A DNA stretch of 28,609 nucleotides. It comes from Bacteroidota bacterium (GTDB taxonomy: Bacteria; Bacteroidota; Bacteroidia; Chitinophagales; Chitinophagaceae). The notes under the pieces are model-generated. The model was given only the letters and a program-made list of their open reading frames with translations. It was not told the origin of the DNA and made no database searches. Numbering within the stretch: the first letter of the stretch is position 1; every line of letters starts with the position of its first letter. The translations under genes were made by a program, and so were the position numbers. This document shows, piece by piece, positions 14,304 to 22,432 of this stretch. Location: contig JAEZDA010000093.1 of assembly GCA_023433345.1 (NCBI GenBank), positions 1 through 28,609 on the forward strand, in the 5' to 3' direction.

Positions 14304-17300
14304 ATGAGCCTGGATTTGTTGAAGGATGCGTACAAAAATGATCCCCGCAGTTTTTCGATTGCGAACAGGATCACTATGAGTAAACCCCAGCATATTGAAT
14401 TGTCAGGCCTGCAGGGAAGCTCTTCTCAGTTTCTTTTAGCCCACCTGTTGCAACTCCCTTTGCTGTCTCAAACCAATCATTTGGTGATAATGAGAGATGC
14501 GGAGGAAGCAGCCTATTTTCACAATACATTAGAAAGTGTTTCAAAGGCCCTTGACCTTTTTTATTTTCCCGCTTCATTCAAGAATAAAAAAAACTACCGG
14601 CTCTTAAACAGCAGTCATGTGATGTTGCGAACAGAAGCGCTTACTAGGGTTTCTTCCGGTGGAAACAAAAAGGTAGTCGTCACATTTCCTGAGGCATTGT
14701 TTGAAAAGGTGGTGATTCCTTCAACTCTTACCAAGCACATCATTAGCATTAAACAGGCTGATGAAATTGATGTAACGGCAATTTTGCAAACCCTGGTGGA
14801 ACATGGTTTTACAAGAAGCGATTTTGTGTATGAACCCGGGCAATTCGCAGTTCGTGGCGGAATTTTCGACATCTATTCTTATGGCAACGAAAAGCCGTAC
14901 CGCATCGAGCTTTTCGGCAATGAGGTTGACAGCATCAGGATATTCGATCCGGAATCTCAACTTAGTGAAAGAAAACTTTTGCAGGTAAACATCATACCCA
15001 GTATCGTGGCGCTTCAGGAAGGTGCGGATGGAAATGAAGAAAGCAAAGTTTCGCTGCCTGAGTTCATGCCGGAAAATACTGTGGTGTGGACGCAGGATTG
15101 GACATTCATTCGCGAAAAGATAGAGCAACAGGAAGAAGACCTTAGCATCGCAATGAATTTGCAGGAAGAGACGGATAAGGAAAATTTGTCTGAAGACGAA
15201 TCGATCCATGTAAGAAAAGAAATAAAACCTGAGGATTTCACCACTGCCTCCGGGCTTGAAGAACAGTTAAGAAAAAAACATATTCTCGAGTTGGGGAAGC
15301 CGTTTTTCAGCAGAGAGGGAAAGGAAAAAATTGAATTTCACACGCAGGAACAACCTTCATTCAACCGCCAGTTCAATTTACTTATCAGCGACCTGCAGCA
15401 ATACGAGAAGAAAGGTTACAACATCTATCTTTTTGCCGAAAACGCAAAACAACTGGAAAGGCTTCATTCAATTTTTACTGACCTGAAGGCAGAGGTGCAG
15501 GTTAACCCGGTTGCAATTTCCATACATGAAGGTTTTGCCGACCACGATCTTAAATTAGTTTGTTATACAGATCACCAGGTATTTCAGCGTTATCATAAGT
15601 ATAAGGTGAAGCAGGCTTTCAGCAAGAACAAAGCCCTCACTTTAAAAACACTCAGGGAATTACAGCCGGGCGATTATGTAACACACATCGACCATGGTGT
15701 CGGCGTTTACAGCGGACTTCAAAAAATAGATGCCAACGGACGATTACAAGAGGCTGTGAGAATCCAGTATAAGGACGGCGACCTCCTTTATGTAAATATT
15801 TCATCTCTTCATAAAATAAGCAAGTACTCAGGGAAGGAAGGAAGTGTGCCTAAAATGAATAAACTAGGCAGCGATGTATGGAGCAAGTTGAAGGATAAGA
15901 CCAAAAAGCAGGTTAAAGACATTGCCACTGATCTCATCCGTTTATACGCCCAACGAAAAGCGCAGGAAGGTTTTGCTCACGGTCCGGATACCTACATGCA
16001 AACGGAACTGGAGGCAAGTTTTATTTATGAAGATACTCCGGACCAGGCGAAGGCAAGTGAGGATGTAAAACGTGATATGGAAAAGCCATCGCCTATGGAC
16101 AGGCTGGTTTGCGGAGACGTTGGCTTTGGTAAAACAGAGATCGCCGTACGTGCGGCTTTCAAAACATGTAATGATGGAAAACAAGCGGCCGTACTCGTGC
16201 CCACGACAATCCTCGCCTACCAACATTATAAAACTTTTGGTGATCGTTTAAAAGACTTTCCCGTAACTGTTGATTTCATTAACCGCTTCAAATCTACAAA
16301 GGAGAAGAAGGAAACCTATAAGAAGCTTGCTGAGGGAAAGATCGATATAATCATCGGCACCCACGCGCTTTTAGGAAAAGATGTGAAGTTTAAGGATCTG
16401 GGTGTACTGATAATAGATGAAGAACAAAAATTCGGCGTGTCGGCAAAAGAAAAGCTGAAAGAACTTCGTACTAACGTTGATTCGCTTACACTAACGGCAA
16501 CGCCTATCCCAAGAACTTTGCAGTTTAGTTTGATGGGTGCGCGCGATCTCAGCATTATTAACACGCCGCCACCGAACCGCCAACCCATACAAACGGAGGT
16601 TACAACTTTCAATGAGGATGCGATCCGTGATATCATTTATTATGAAACGGAAAGAGGCGGACAGGTATTTTTCATACACAATCGCGTGAAAGGTTTAGCA
16701 GAGATGAAAAGCTATGTTCAGGGGCTTTGTCCTGATTTGAGCATTGCTTTTGCGCATGGTCAAATGGAAGGTGACGAACTGGAGGATACGATACTTGATT
16801 TCATGGATAAGAAGTATGATGTTTTGATCTGCACCAACATAGTTGAAAGCGGCGTTGACATTCCAAATGTGAATACCATCATTGTAAATAATGCTCATCA
16901 ATTTGGGTTGAGTGATCTCCACCAGCTTCGGGGTCGTGTGGGGAGAAGCAATAAAAAGGCTTTCTGTTATCTTATTGCACCGCCCGTGAGTACCCTTCCG
17001 CCTGACAGCAGGAAGCGCCTTAATACACTTGAACAGTACAGCGATCTGGGCAGCGGTTTCCAGATCGCCATGCGCGACCTCGACATTCGCGGAGCAGGAA
17101 ACTTACTAGGTGGGGAGCAAAGTGGTTTCATTGCAGAGATCGGTTTTGAAATGTACCAGAAGATTCTTGACGAAGCGATACGCGAACTGAAGCGGAAAGA
17201 TTTTCGGGATCTTTTCAAAGAAGAGATCCAACGGCAGGATGATTATGTTACGGACTGCAGTATTGATACTGACCTGGAGATCCTTATTCCGGATGATTAT

Positions 17301-17717
17301 GTTGAAAGTATAACTGAACGATTAAGTCTTTATTCGAGGCTCGATAACTGTGAAACTGAAGATGATCTGGTGGCGTTTCACCAGGAACTGCAGGACCGTT
17401 TCGGACCGGTACCACACCAGGTAGAAGATCTTTTTACTACTGTGCGTGTAAGGAAAGCGGCAGTTGATCTGGGTTTTGAAAAACTGTTCCTGAAAAATGA
17501 AACACTTAAGTGCTTTTTTGTAAGCAATCCTGATTCACCGTATTTCCAGAGTGAAACCTTCAACCGTATACTGGAATTTCTTCAAACGGGAACCAATAAA
17601 GGAAAATTAAAGCAGGTAGGAAAGAATGGTATCCTGGTTGTGGAGGATATCTCCGGCATGGCTGACCTCTATCGGTTCATTTCGAAGATGCAGCAACATG
17701 TGAAGAAAGTTATTTGA
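14304..17717 (+). CDS. mfd: Transcription-repair coupling factor Mfd
   Basis: 1137 residues, full length. Mfd removes RNA polymerase stalled at DNA lesions and recruits UvrA. The UvrB-like N-terminal module includes FVYEPGQFAVRGGIFDIYS (about 173-191). The RNA-polymerase-interacting CarD/RID domain starts near 455 (LQPGDYVTHIDHGVGVYSGL). Walker A is GDVGFGKTE (about 603-611) and the DEEQKFGV box is near 705. Helicase motif VI is HQLRGRVGRSNKKAF (about 873). The translocation motif DIRGAGNLLGGEQSG is near 928. A C-terminal TRCF domain ends the protein. It stands alone, with its own short-leader promoter. Confidence 0.98.
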   Translation: MSLDLLKDAYKNDPRSFSIANRITMSKPQHIELSGLQGSSSQFLLAHLLQLPLLSQTNHLVIMRDAEEAAYFHNTLESVSKALDLFYFPASFKNKKNYRLLNSSHVMLRTEALTRVSSGGNKKVVVTFPEALFEKVVIPSTLTKHIISIKQADEIDVTAILQTLVEHGFTRSDFVYEPGQFAVRGGIFDIYSYGNEKPYRIELFGNEVDSIRIFDPESQLSERKLLQVNIIPSIVALQEGADGNEESKVSLPEFMPENTVVWTQDWTFIREKIEQQEEDLSIAMNLQEETDKENLSEDESIHVRKEIKPEDFTTASGLEEQLRKKHILELGKPFFSREGKEKIEFHTQEQPSFNRQFNLLISDLQQYEKKGYNIYLFAENAKQLERLHSIFTDLKAEVQVNPVAISIHEGFADHDLKLVCYTDHQVFQRYHKYKVKQAFSKNKALTLKTLRELQPGDYVTHIDHGVGVYSGLQKIDANGRLQEAVRIQYKDGDLLYVNISSLHKISKYSGKEGSVPKMNKLGSDVWSKLKDKTKKQVKDIATDLIRLYAQRKAQEGFAHGPDTYMQTELEASFIYEDTPDQAKASEDVKRDMEKPSPMDRLVCGDVGFGKTEIAVRAAFKTCNDGKQAAVLVPTTILAYQHYKTFGDRLKDFPVTVDFINRFKSTKEKKETYKKLAEGKIDIIIGTHALLGKDVKFKDLGVLIIDEEQKFGVSAKEKLKELRTNVDSLTLTATPIPRTLQFSLMGARDLSIINTPPPNRQPIQTEVTTFNEDAIRDIIYYETERGGQVFFIHNRVKGLAEMKSYVQGLCPDLSIAFAHGQMEGDELEDTILDFMDKKYDVLICTNIVESGVDIPNVNTIIVNNAHQFGLSDLHQLRGRVGRSNKKAFCYLIAPPVSTLPPDSRKRLNTLEQYSDLGSGFQIAMRDLDIRGAGNLLGGEQSGFIAEIGFEMYQKILDEAIRELKRKDFRDLFKEEIQRQDDYVTDCSIDTDLEILIPDDYVESITERLSLYSRLDNCETEDDLVAFHQELQDRFGPVPHQVEDLFTTVRVRKAAVDLGFEKLFLKNETLKCFFVSNPDSPYFQSETFNRILEFLQTGTNKGKLKQVGKNGILVVEDISGMADLYRFISKMQQHVKKVI

Positions 17718-17817
17718 AAAATCTTCGCTAGTCCCTTACCCGGAAACTCCCCTTTATCTCTTTTAACTCTCCTGTATAATATTTAAGTTGTATAAACAAA
17801 TTCGGGGGAAATAAAAC

Positions 17818-18198
17818 ATGCTTTCAACATATCATAACGAAACTACGCAAACAGTTATCGGTTGTGCCATTGAAGTGCACCGTCATTTGGGACCGGGAAT
17901 GTTGGAGTCGGCTTATCAAAAATGCCTTCACTATGAACTTATAAATGCCGGACTGAGCGTAACAGAAAACGTTCCCGTTCCTTTGGTTTACAAAAACATT
18001 CACCTGGATTATGGTTACCGTCTTGATTTATTAGTCGACAACTGGCTTGTGATTGAACTGAAATCAGTTGAATGCCTTGCCAAAGTTCACACGGCTCAGA
18101 TTCTTACCTATCTCCGATTGGGAAAGTTTAAACTCGGCCTGCTCATCAACTTCAATGTGATCATGTTGAGGAATGGCATTAAAAGATTGGTGATCTGA
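17818..18198 (+). CDS. GxxExxY protein (PD-(D/E)XK nuclease-like)
   Basis: 126 residues, full length for the GxxExxY family, whose biological role is not established. The name-giving motif is G27-M-L-E30-S-A-Y33, following the typical IGCAIEVHRHLGPGM. Asp70 (RLDLLVD) and E80-L-K82 (VIELKS), then Gln94 in QILTYLRL, fit a PD-(D/E)XK nuclease-like core, so nuclease activity is possible but unproven. Upstream is mfd (100 bp gap); no strong promoter is seen. Directly after the stop begins a set of four imperfect palindromic CACAGAG/CTCTGTG repeat units (18210-18771), which suggests the gene and repeats form one unit, perhaps mobile. Confidence 0.9.
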   Translation: MLSTYHNETTQTVIGCAIEVHRHLGPGMLESAYQKCLHYELINAGLSVTENVPVPLVYKNIHLDYGYRLDLLVDNWLVIELKSVECLAKVHTAQILTYLRLGKFKLGLLINFNVIMLRNGIKRLVI

Positions 18199-18209
18199 AA
18201 GTGGAAAAA

Positions 18210-18771
18210 GCACGGAGAACACAGAGTTGGTTGCACAGAGAGAATTCTAAATCGACAACGGTTGTACTGCGCAACGAACAGGTGAAATTATGATCTCGTT
18301 TAATGGTCTCCGTGCTATTACTCCGTGGAACTCTGTGAAAAGAGTTTGAAAAAATAGCACAGAAACCGCAGAGGTTATTGCACAGAGATCTCAGAGGATG
18401 CACGGAGAATTTGAAATTAAAGACGCTTATTCTGCATAAACGAAAGGCCAAATTGTAATTTCCTTGAGTGCCTCCATGCCATTACTCCTTGGAACTCTGT
18501 GAAAAGAGCTTGAAAAAATAGCACAGAGATGCAGAGGATGCAAGAGAATTTAAAATTAAAGACGCTTATTCTGCATAAACGAAAGGCCAAATTGTAATTT
18601 CCTTGAGTGCCTCCGTGCCATTACTCCGTGGAAAGAGTTTGAAAAAATAGCACAGAGATCTCAGAGGATGCACGGAGAATTCGAAAATTAAAAACTCTAA
18701 TTATGCATAAACGAAAGGCTAACTGTAATCTCCTTGAGTGCTTCCGTGCCATTACTCTTTGGAACTCTGTG
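18210..18771. repeat. Four tandem imperfect palindromic units downstream of the GxxExxY gene
   Basis: Each unit has a left arm with CACAGAG, CAGAG and GCACGGAG words and a right arm CTCCGTGCCATTACTCCGTGG + AACTCTGTG. The arms face each other around an internal core containing GCATAAACGAAAGGC. Left/right arms: unit 1, 18210-18245 / 18305-18337; unit 2, 18357-18411 / 18463-18501; unit 3, 18521-18550 / 18602-18624 (right arm lacks CTCTGTG); unit 4, 18650-18681 / 18732-18771. The cores of units 2-4 start at 18434, 18573 and 18704 (spacing 139 and 131), and unit 1 has a diverged core. Units are joined by AGAGTTTGAAAAAATAG. The 18199-18853 gap holds no other gene. Confidence 0.85.
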
Positions 18772-18803
18772 AAAAAAAAGAAATTGTATAAAGGACATAA
18801 AAT

Positions 18804-18827
18804 AAAAAAAGGCTGCACAAAGCAGCC
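18804..18827 (-). terminator. Rho-independent terminator for the 66-residue protein gene
   Basis: On the minus strand GGCTGC, loop TTTGT, GCAGCC (18811-18827) is followed by TTTTTTT. It lies 27 bp beyond the stop of the small gene at 18854. Confidence 0.88.
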
Positions 18828-18853
18828 CCGAAAATTAAATTATCAACTAATTT

Positions 18854-19054
18854 TTACCAGCCTTTCTTAGCCACGCCATCTTTCACAGCTTCCAACGCAC
18901 GTGCTTCACCCAGCATGGTAGTCATTTTATTTCCTTTACCATCATCGCCCTGGGCCATATAACCACCACGTGCTGTTTTAGTAATCACTGCATTGTGCAT
19001 CGGGCAATCCTTCTCCTTTGTCTTCATGCAGTAGGCTGTTATCATCTTTCCCAT
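18854..19054 (-). CDS. Small basic protein, DUF5679-like but cysteine-poor
   Basis: 66 residues with a clean terminator downstream. The pattern AYC-x-K-T-K-x-K, then ITKTARGGYMAQGDDGKGNKM and a C-terminal ALEAVKDGVAKKGW, recalls small DUF5679-type proteins (YCVKC...GRPAxxGxCPxCGTKM). Here most of the paired cysteines are absent: only Cys9 and Cys17 remain, so it probably does not bind zinc as those do. No signal peptide or membrane segment. Start could be Met1 or Met4. It is downstream of gyrB on the same strand (97 bp gap). The family assignment is tentative. Confidence 0.65.
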   Translation of the reverse strand: MGKMITAYCMKTKEKDCPMHNAVITKTARGGYMAQGDDGKGNKMTTMLGEARALEAVKDGVAKKGW

Positions 19055-19151
19055 AGTGTAATTTTTTTGTTTCGTTAATGATTTTACTGGTTGATTCTAC
19101 AAGCTAAATAAAAAATGTCATTCAGGCAACCTTGTGCAAAAAAAACGCTTG

Positions 19152-21131
19152 TTACACGTCTATTTTCGCATATTTCGCGTGAGTTTCAATGAATTCACGG
19201 CGTGGAGGAACCTCATCACCCATCAGCATGCTGAAAACACGATCAGCTTCGGCTGCGCTCTCAATAGTCACCTGTTTCAAAGTACGGGTGGCCGGATTCA
19301 TCGTGGTCTCCCATAATTGCTCTGCATTCATTTCACCCAAGCCTTTATACCGTTGTACCGTTACGCTGTCTTCTTTTCCCTGCCCAAGTATGGAAGATAT
19401 TTTCTTTCTTTCTTCTTCGTTCCAGGCATATTCCTGCTCCTTTCCTTTTTTAACAAGATAAAGAGGCGGTTGGGCAATATACACGTGGCCCTGCTCCACC
19501 ATTTCCTTCATGTAGCGGAAAACAAAGGTTAATATCAAAGTGGCGATGTGGCTTCCATCCACATCAGCATCGGTCATGATGATAAGCTTATGGTACCGCA
19601 ATTTTGAAAGATCAAGTGATTTCGGATCATCGGGAGTTCCGATCTTCACGCCGAGAGCGGTGAACATATTCCTGATCTCTTCATTGTCGTAGATCTTATG
19701 CTCCATAGCTTTCTCCACGTTCAATATTTTTCCCCGCAATGGAAGGATGGCCTGAAAACTCCTGTCTCTCCCCTGCTTTGCGGTTCCGCCCGCGGAATCT
19801 CCCTCAACAAGAAAGAGCTCGCATTTGCCGGGATCTTTTTCTGAACAATCGGCAAGTTTGCCCGGAAGGCCGCCGCCTACCAAAACACTTTTGCGTTGCA
19901 CCATATCACGGGCACGCTTAGCCGCCGCACGAGCCTGGGCAGCAAGAATAACTTTCTGGATGATCGTCTTAGCATCACGCGGGTTCTCTTCAAGATAGTT
20001 CTCCAAAACCCGGCTGAGAGTTGTATCAACAATACCCATAACCTCGCTGTTGCCGAGTTTGGTTTTTGTTTGTCCTTCAAACTGAGGCTCGGGAACTTTT
20101 ACAGAGATAATGGCCGAGATCCCTTCGCGGAAATCATCGCCTTCAATAGACACTTTTGCTTTGTCAAACATTCCCTGCTTCTCACCATAACTCTTAAAAA
20201 CACGAGTGATACTTCTTCTAAAGCCCGCCACGTGAGTTCCGCCTTCAATTGTATTTATATTGTTTACGTAGCTAAAAATGTGCTCCTGGTAGCCGGCATT
20301 ATATACCATGGCCACTTCCACAGCAACATTAGTTGCAGCATCATAACCATCGCAATAAATAACTGTAGGAATAAGCGGCTGACGGTTAGCTTGTTTATCT
20401 ATCATTTCCACAAACTCAACAATTCCGCCTTCACTATAAAACCTCTTAGAAAAGGTTTTGCCTTCTTCATCCAACTCTCTGAGGTCTTGAAGCACTATTG
20501 CGATCCCTCTGTTGAGGAAGGCTAACTCACGGAGACGTCCTTCTAATATTTCCTTATTGTATTCTGTAACCGTAAAAATTGACCCGTCAGGCCAAAAATG
20601 CACGCGGGTTCCCGTTGATTCACTTTTGCCGATCTCACGGACGGAATACTGCGGAATTCCTTTTGCATATTCCTGCTCGAAAACCTTTCCTTCCCGGCTA
20701 ACGGTAACGTGCAGACGCGTGCTCAATGCATTAACGCAACTCACGCCCACACCGTGGAGACCACCCGAAACTTTGTAAGAACCCTTGTCGAATTTTCCCC
20801 CTGCGTGAAGCACAGTCATAACAACTTCAAGGGCACTCCTGTTTTCTTTTGAATGCATTCCCGTAGGTATGCCACGGCCATCGTCTTTTACGCTAATACT
20901 GTTGTCTTCATGAATGGTGACCTCAATGTTTTTGCAATAACCGGCAAGGGCTTCATCTATCGAGTTATCAACAACCTCATATACAAGGTGATGCAGGCCT
21001 TTTACGCTAATATCTCCAATATACATGGCCGGCCTTTTCCTGACGGCTTCAAGGCCTTCTAAAACCTGTATACTGTCTGCACTGTATGATCCGTTTGTCT
21101 GGGGGAGAACTACTTCTACTTCTGTACTCAT
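19152..21131 (-). CDS. gyrB: DNA gyrase subunit B
   Basis: 659 residues from ATG 21129-21131 (MSTEVEVVLPQTNGSYSADSIQVLEGL). A TTG six codons upstream is less likely. GHKL ATPase motifs are EVVDNSIDEALAGY, DDGRGIPTGMH and GGLHGVGVSCVNALS. The TOPRIM domain has LFLVEGDSAGGTAKQGRDR and MTDADVDGSHI. The C-terminal QRYKGLGEMNAEQLWETTMNP is characteristic of GyrB rather than ParE. With GyrA it introduces negative supercoils and is the target of coumarin drugs. It lacks the roughly 170-residue insert of enterobacterial GyrB, as is usual here. Confidence 0.97.
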   Translation of the reverse strand: MSTEVEVVLPQTNGSYSADSIQVLEGLEAVRKRPAMYIGDISVKGLHHLVYEVVDNSIDEALAGYCKNIEVTIHEDNSISVKDDGRGIPTGMHSKENRSALEVVMTVLHAGGKFDKGSYKVSGGLHGVGVSCVNALSTRLHVTVSREGKVFEQEYAKGIPQYSVREIGKSESTGTRVHFWPDGSIFTVTEYNKEILEGRLRELAFLNRGIAIVLQDLRELDEEGKTFSKRFYSEGGIVEFVEMIDKQANRQPLIPTVIYCDGYDAATNVAVEVAMVYNAGYQEHIFSYVNNINTIEGGTHVAGFRRSITRVFKSYGEKQGMFDKAKVSIEGDDFREGISAIISVKVPEPQFEGQTKTKLGNSEVMGIVDTTLSRVLENYLEENPRDAKTIIQKVILAAQARAAAKRARDMVQRKSVLVGGGLPGKLADCSEKDPGKCELFLVEGDSAGGTAKQGRDRSFQAILPLRGKILNVEKAMEHKIYDNEEIRNMFTALGVKIGTPDDPKSLDLSKLRYHKLIIMTDADVDGSHIATLILTFVFRYMKEMVEQGHVYIAQPPLYLVKKGKEQEYAWNEEERKKISSILGQGKEDSVTVQRYKGLGEMNAEQLWETTMNPATRTLKQVTIESAAEADRVFSMLMGDEVPPRREFIETHAKYAKIDV

Positions 21132-21176
21132 AAATGGATTGAAAATCAATATTTTTTATCTAAACAGATATTGCTG

Positions 21177-21207
21177 CGAAGTTACGAAAATGCAGTGTCT
21201 TTTTCAA
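21177..21207 (-). promoter_or_regulatory. Possible gyrB promoter
   Basis: On the minus strand TTG (21205-21207), 20 bases, TAACTTCG (21177-21184) then CAGC. It is a one-mismatch match to TAnnTTTG with the same TTCG variant and spacing as the candidate in front of nrdJ. The leader would be about 45 bases. Confidence 0.4.
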
Positions 21208-21358
21208 GCAAGAAACACACAAAAAACCCCCAATTTACAAGTTCGGAATACTGCCTGTTTATTACTGAAATTCAAAGCATTACGCCCTTGAAAAAACTTT
21301 TGAACTTCTTTTAAAACACGGATGACCTGGTAAATGGACGAAGGCGGGGTATTTTCAG

Positions 21359-21366
21359 TAGTTTTG
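21359..21366 (+). promoter_or_regulatory. -7 element (TAGTTTTG) before the AraC regulator
   Basis: TAGTTTTG followed by CAGG, 11 bases before the ATG at 21378, giving a very short leader. No convincing -33 TTTG. Confidence 0.45.
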
Positions 21367-21377
21367 CAGGCCAGTAA

Positions 21378-22319
21378 ATGACCAATCTACAAGACTTCAG
21401 GCCTTTCGAAAATTTACCTTCTGTTGAACAACAGGATGTGGAATTGATTTTGGAAAAGGAACAGTGTGTGCCGGGGTCAGTATCCTATTCTGTAAAAAGA
21501 TTTCGCAAACTCTCCGGTTGGGAGATTGAAGATACGGGCGTATTGGTTTACAATTATTCAAAACGCGCGCTTGAGGAAAACAGGTTGGAACTTCGCTTCT
21601 GCCTGAAGGGAAATATGTATTGCGACCAGGAAAAAGGAGCATGCGAAAACTGCAGGTTCAGGCCTGCTAAATTGTGCAAAGAAAAGATCGACAGCATAGA
21701 TGTTGTGTCACTAAGTTTCCCTCCTGCATTTCTGCAACAATTTTCATTAGGTAACGGTAAGGAACAAACGCTTTCAGAAAAGGTTCTCCAGTTTAAACAT
21801 ACCGATCCTTTTACCCGCGTATTGCCTTTGTGCGGCAAAACCCGCTCCACTATTGATTCCCTGCTTAATCATAATTTCTCCGGAACACTTGAGAATATTT
21901 TCCTCAATGCCCAGATGCAGGTATTGCTTTTGTACAGCCTGGATTGCATGCTCGAACAAAAACCCGAACCTGAATTCACCTGTAAATTTCTGGCCAACGA
22001 AGATGGCAGGGAACGTATAATTAAGGCAAGGGAAGTTCTTTTGCAACATATTTGCGAGCCGATAACTATCCGGGAACTGAGCAAAAAAGTTGCAATAAAT
22101 GAATGCTACCTCAAGAAAGGATTTAAGGAAATTTTCGGCACCACCATATTTGATTTCTACCAGAATCAGCGGATGGAGCACGCTAAATATCTTCTTTACG
22201 AAAAAGGCCTTAGCGTAACAGACGTTGCAGCCATGCTTGGCTATTCTTCTATTTCTCACTTTAGTACCGCATTTAAGCGGCATACCGGCATTAAACCTTG
22301 CGAGCTCCTGCTCAGATAA
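21378..22319 (+). CDS. AraC family transcriptional regulator of the adjacent uptake genes
   Basis: 313 residues. The C-terminal 100 residues hold the double helix-turn-helix of AraC regulators: ITIRELSKKVAINECYLKKGFKEIFG, then LSVTDVAAMLGYSSISHFSTAFKRHTGIKP. The overall type resembles PchR/YbtA-like regulators that sit beside siderophore receptor genes. The N-terminal part is unusual to my eye in having a cysteine cluster Cys75, Cys82, Cys89, Cys92 and Cys100 (C-x6-C-x6-C-x2-C-x7-C), which could bind a metal or Fe-S centre (inference). The receptor gene follows 113 bp downstream in the same direction, and a 21-bp-phased direct repeat in that gap is a candidate operator. Control of the receptor-PepSY pair is the likely job. 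Confidence 0.9.
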   Translation: MTNLQDFRPFENLPSVEQQDVELILEKEQCVPGSVSYSVKRFRKLSGWEIEDTGVLVYNYSKRALEENRLELRFCLKGNMYCDQEKGACENCRFRPAKLCKEKIDSIDVVSLSFPPAFLQQFSLGNGKEQTLSEKVLQFKHTDPFTRVLPLCGKTRSTIDSLLNHNFSGTLENIFLNAQMQVLLLYSLDCMLEQKPEPEFTCKFLANEDGRERIIKAREVLLQHICEPITIRELSKKVAINECYLKKGFKEIFGTTIFDFYQNQRMEHAKYLLYEKGLSVTDVAAMLGYSSISHFSTAFKRHTGIKPCELLLR

Positions 22320-22342
22320 CAAGAATAATTAATACCCTCCAG

Positions 22343-22381
22343 GTTTTCCCCTTTGCGTAAATAGTTTTCCCGGTTGCGGAA
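22343..22381 (+). promoter_or_regulatory. Candidate AraC operator: 18-bp direct repeat at 21-bp spacing
   Basis: GTTTTCCCCTTTGCGTAA (22343-22360) and GTTTTCCCGGTTGCGGAA (22364-22381) match at 15 of 18 positions and start exactly 21 bp apart, two helical turns. Direct repeats at this spacing are the normal binding arrangement for AraC-family proteins. The second copy overlaps a CGGTTG-CAACCG hairpin (22371-22389). It lies 18-56 bases upstream of the possible -33 element of the receptor promoter. Confidence 0.6.
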
Positions 22382-22398
22382 GCCAACCGCGCTCACCT

Positions 22399-22428
22399 TT
22401 TGTTCCTTCGCGCAAAATCTTACTTCTG
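22399..22428 (+). promoter_or_regulatory. Possible receptor promoter
   Basis: TTTG (22399-22402), 18 bases, TACTTCTG (22421-22428), one mismatch from TAnnTTTG. It ends 4 bases before the ATG at 22433, so the transcript would be leaderless. The weak -7 would fit an activator-dependent promoter. Confidence 0.3.
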
Positions 22429-22432
22429 GAAA

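Noticed and set aside
18210..18771. Possible CRISPR array
   Set aside because: Repeat units are about 130-165 bp, imperfect and palindromic over their whole length, with no short identical repeats separated by unique spacers and no cas genes.
18179..18818. Minus-strand frames of 90 and 65 codons over the palindromic repeat units
   Set aside because: Their residues (runs like LRSLCNNLCGFC) are the translation of the repeated CACAGAG/CTCTGTG words; they shift with the repeats and match no protein family.
22371..22389. CGGTTG-CAACCG hairpin as a terminator of the AraC gene
   Set aside because: No T tract follows on either strand and it overlaps the proposed operator repeat.
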